A stretch of 64,000 nt of DNA, taken from Scalindua_A sp046757465 (GTDB lineage: Bacteria; Planctomycetota; Brocadiia; Brocadiales; Scalinduaceae). Made by a program: the position numbers and the translations under genes. The DNA lies in assembly GCA_046757465.1 (NCBI GenBank), contig JBHHYH010000004.1:16026-80025 (forward strand), given 5' to 3'. Positions within the stretch are counted from its first letter, which is position 1; the number at the start of each line of letters is the position of its first letter. The notes beneath the pieces were generated by a model that made no database searches, was not told where the DNA came from, and saw nothing but the letters and a program-made list of their open reading frames with translations. Positions 62,953-64,000 of the stretch are shown here, piece after piece.

Positions 62953-62956
62953 TAGG

Positions 62957-63021
62957 CCCCCCCTGTGAAATAGAAAGTCTGTAATTACACAACAAGTATA
63001 CAAAGGTCTTATTTCACAGGG
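62957..63021 (-). promoter_or_regulatory. Leader hairpin overlapping the rluB ribosome binding site
   Basis: On the minus strand, CCCTGTGAAAT (63021-63011) pairs perfectly with ATTTCACAGGG (62971-62961), 39 bases apart. The second arm runs into the G7 tract (62963-62957) that is the only ribosome binding site of rluB, so folding would hide part of it. Confidence 0.45.
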
Positions 63022-63136
63022 CGGGCCGTTATTAAGTCATTGGTCATTTAATAATTACCTGATGATCCTTAAACATCTATATCTCAACTTGCCAGTCAAA
63101 TTTAATAAGATGCAGAAAACACGAGACGTTTAATGG

Positions 63137-63466
63137 TTATTGAACCTTAGAACCGGGTTTTATATCTCTTTCTGTAGTAAGCAATACAACATGGTTACCA
63201 TCCTTTGCGGCAAGAAGCATACCCTGGCTTTCTATACCTCTTATTACGGCTGGTGCAAGGTTATTAACAATGACGATTTTTTTCCCAATGAGTTGTTCAG
63301 GGGTATAATATTCTTTTATTCCTGCTACTAGCTGTTTTTCTACACCTTCAATACCAATATCAATTTTTAATATCAGTAGTTTATCTGCATCTGGATGCTC
63401 CTCTACCGCCTTTATCTCCGCCACCCGTAAATCTATTTCTATAAAATCTTGAATGCTAATCGACAT
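63137..63466 (-). CDS. tRNA-binding protein, MetRS beta-subunit-like
   Basis: 109 residues of the OB-fold tRNA-binding domain: IDLRVAEIKAVEEHPDADKL, then VAGIKEYY, IVIVNNLAPAVIRGIESQGM and PGSKVQ. It matches the C-terminal domain that is fused to methionyl-tRNA synthetase in many bacteria, here free-standing, as in Csa-type and archaeal-like cases. It could act in trans with MetRS or as a tRNA chaperone. No metG is in the window. Confidence 0.88.
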   Translation of the reverse strand: MSISIQDFIEIDLRVAEIKAVEEHPDADKLLILKIDIGIEGVEKQLVAGIKEYYTPEQLIGKKIVIVNNLAPAVIRGIESQGMLLAAKDGNHVVLLTTERDIKPGSKVQ

Positions 63467-63614
63467 TATATACTCTTCGCTATCATTAAATGACTCGTAT
63501 TAATGCTTAATTCTATCAAATGCTATTCTTGATAAGCAAGTCAAAAAGTCACGTAATGGCTAATATTATATATGACTATTGAGCTAACTCTGAGAATATG
63601 CTCAATAGTGAGCA

Positions 63615-63659
63615 AAACCCCGTATCCCCCTTTATAAAAGGGGGAAATGAGGGAGATTT
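63615..63659. repeat. AATCCCCC-family palindrome near the end of the window
   Basis: TATCCCCCTTTATAAAAGGGGG is the core, with degenerate outer arms (AAACCCC and GGGAGATTT). Same family as 4968-5012, here between the tRNA-binding gene and truA. Confidence 0.75.
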
Positions 63660-63728
63660 GAAGAGGAAGATTTAAGTTGTTTTTTGAGCAAACCCAATAA
63701 CCATTTATTTATTATATATACAGCATAA

Positions 63729-64000
63729 TTAATATTTAACTCGTAAAAGACACAAACCTCTTGCTGGAACAGTAGCACCAGCTAGAGGCCTGGATCGTGA
63801 CTTTAAAATACTTTTAAATTCTTTTATGGTCATTTTCTCCCTTCCGACTCCAAGTAGCGTTCCCACTATTGACCTTACCATCTTATACAGAAATCCATCT
63901 GCTTCTATTGTGAACAATAAGTATTTCCCCTTTTTTTTGATTTCCAGTCTTTTTATCGTTCTTACATTACTTTCCCGCCTGAAAGAAGTCAGGCAGGCCC
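63729..64000 (-). CDS. truA: tRNA pseudouridine synthase A, C-terminal part
   Basis: The frame stays open to the window edge, giving about 90 residues. FTIEADGFLYKMVRSIVGTLL and ATVPARGLCL are the classic TruA C-terminal blocks, containing the tRNA-binding FLYKMVR. TruA modifies positions 38-40 of tRNA anticodon arms. The N-terminal part with the catalytic Asp lies beyond base 64000. Confidence 0.92.
   Translation of the reverse strand, partial: ACLTSFRRESNVRTIKRLEIKKKGKYLLFTIEADGFLYKMVRSIVGTLLGVGREKMTIKEFKSILKSRSRPLAGATVPARGLCLLRVKY

Overview
The window is AT-rich (roughly 38-40% GC by eye, not computed) chromosomal DNA from a Gram-negative-type bacterium. Several lipoproteins with lipoboxes, two RND efflux pumps, an NlpD-like envelope factor and a NADP isocitrate dehydrogenase point that way. 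A hexulose-6-phosphate synthase/RraA fusion, an mcsA-mcsB-clpC-radA block without ctsR and a type III glutamine synthetase suggest a deep-branching lineage. A planctomycete of the anammox group (Brocadiales) is my best guess, but it is inference: no hydrazine or ladderane hallmark gene is in the window. There is no rRNA, no CRISPR array, no phage and no intact transposase.

Layout. 1-5900: envelope-type genes (lipoprotein, DUF2064 glycosyltransferase, DUF3108 protein, flippase-like membrane protein, B12-binding radical SAM enzyme, TIM-barrel epimerase). 6.2-8.4 kb: small accessory genes (DUF433 antitoxin with a broken DUF5615 partner, DUF2283, a membrane protein) and an attC-like hairpin. 8.5-11.8 kb: icd overlapping a molybdopterin oxidoreductase gene. 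12-14 kb: a complete HEPN/MNT toxin-antitoxin pair, an RNA-like GC-rich spacer and an M48 protease lipoprotein. 14.2-18.3 kb: an NtrB/NtrC-like two-component pair and an aminotransferase. 18.4-30.5 kb: nitrogen assimilation (GSIII, GltB, GltD), a haem-oxygenase-fold diiron protein and an FMN glutamate-synthase-like protein. 30.9-32.8 kb: a second molybdopterin oxidoreductase.

33-42 kb: two RND permeases on the same strand, separated by 2 kb of palindromic repeats, a DUF559 nuclease and a VapBC module. 42.3-46 kb: rpsU, a YhcC-type radical SAM gene, serA and a CopD-like membrane protein. 46.3-52.2 kb: an apparent operon queD - HPS/RraA - mcsA - mcsB - clpC ending at a strong terminator, followed by radA and two paralogous lipoproteins with SHOCT-like tails. 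55.7-64 kb, minus strand: ispD/dgt, a HIT protein, FmdB, the NlpD-like protein, tRNA-Gly(CCC), a glutamine amidotransferase overlapping thiC, rluB, a MetRS-beta-like protein and a truncated truA.

The most unusual feature is a set of GC-rich palindromes that are nested inside one another. In three places an inner hairpin sits at the apex of a different outer palindrome. One of these composites lies in frame inside an RND pump gene. The DUF559 nuclease gene is bracketed by palindromes that also encode its C-terminus. Together these suggest a REP-like element family that inserts into its own kind.
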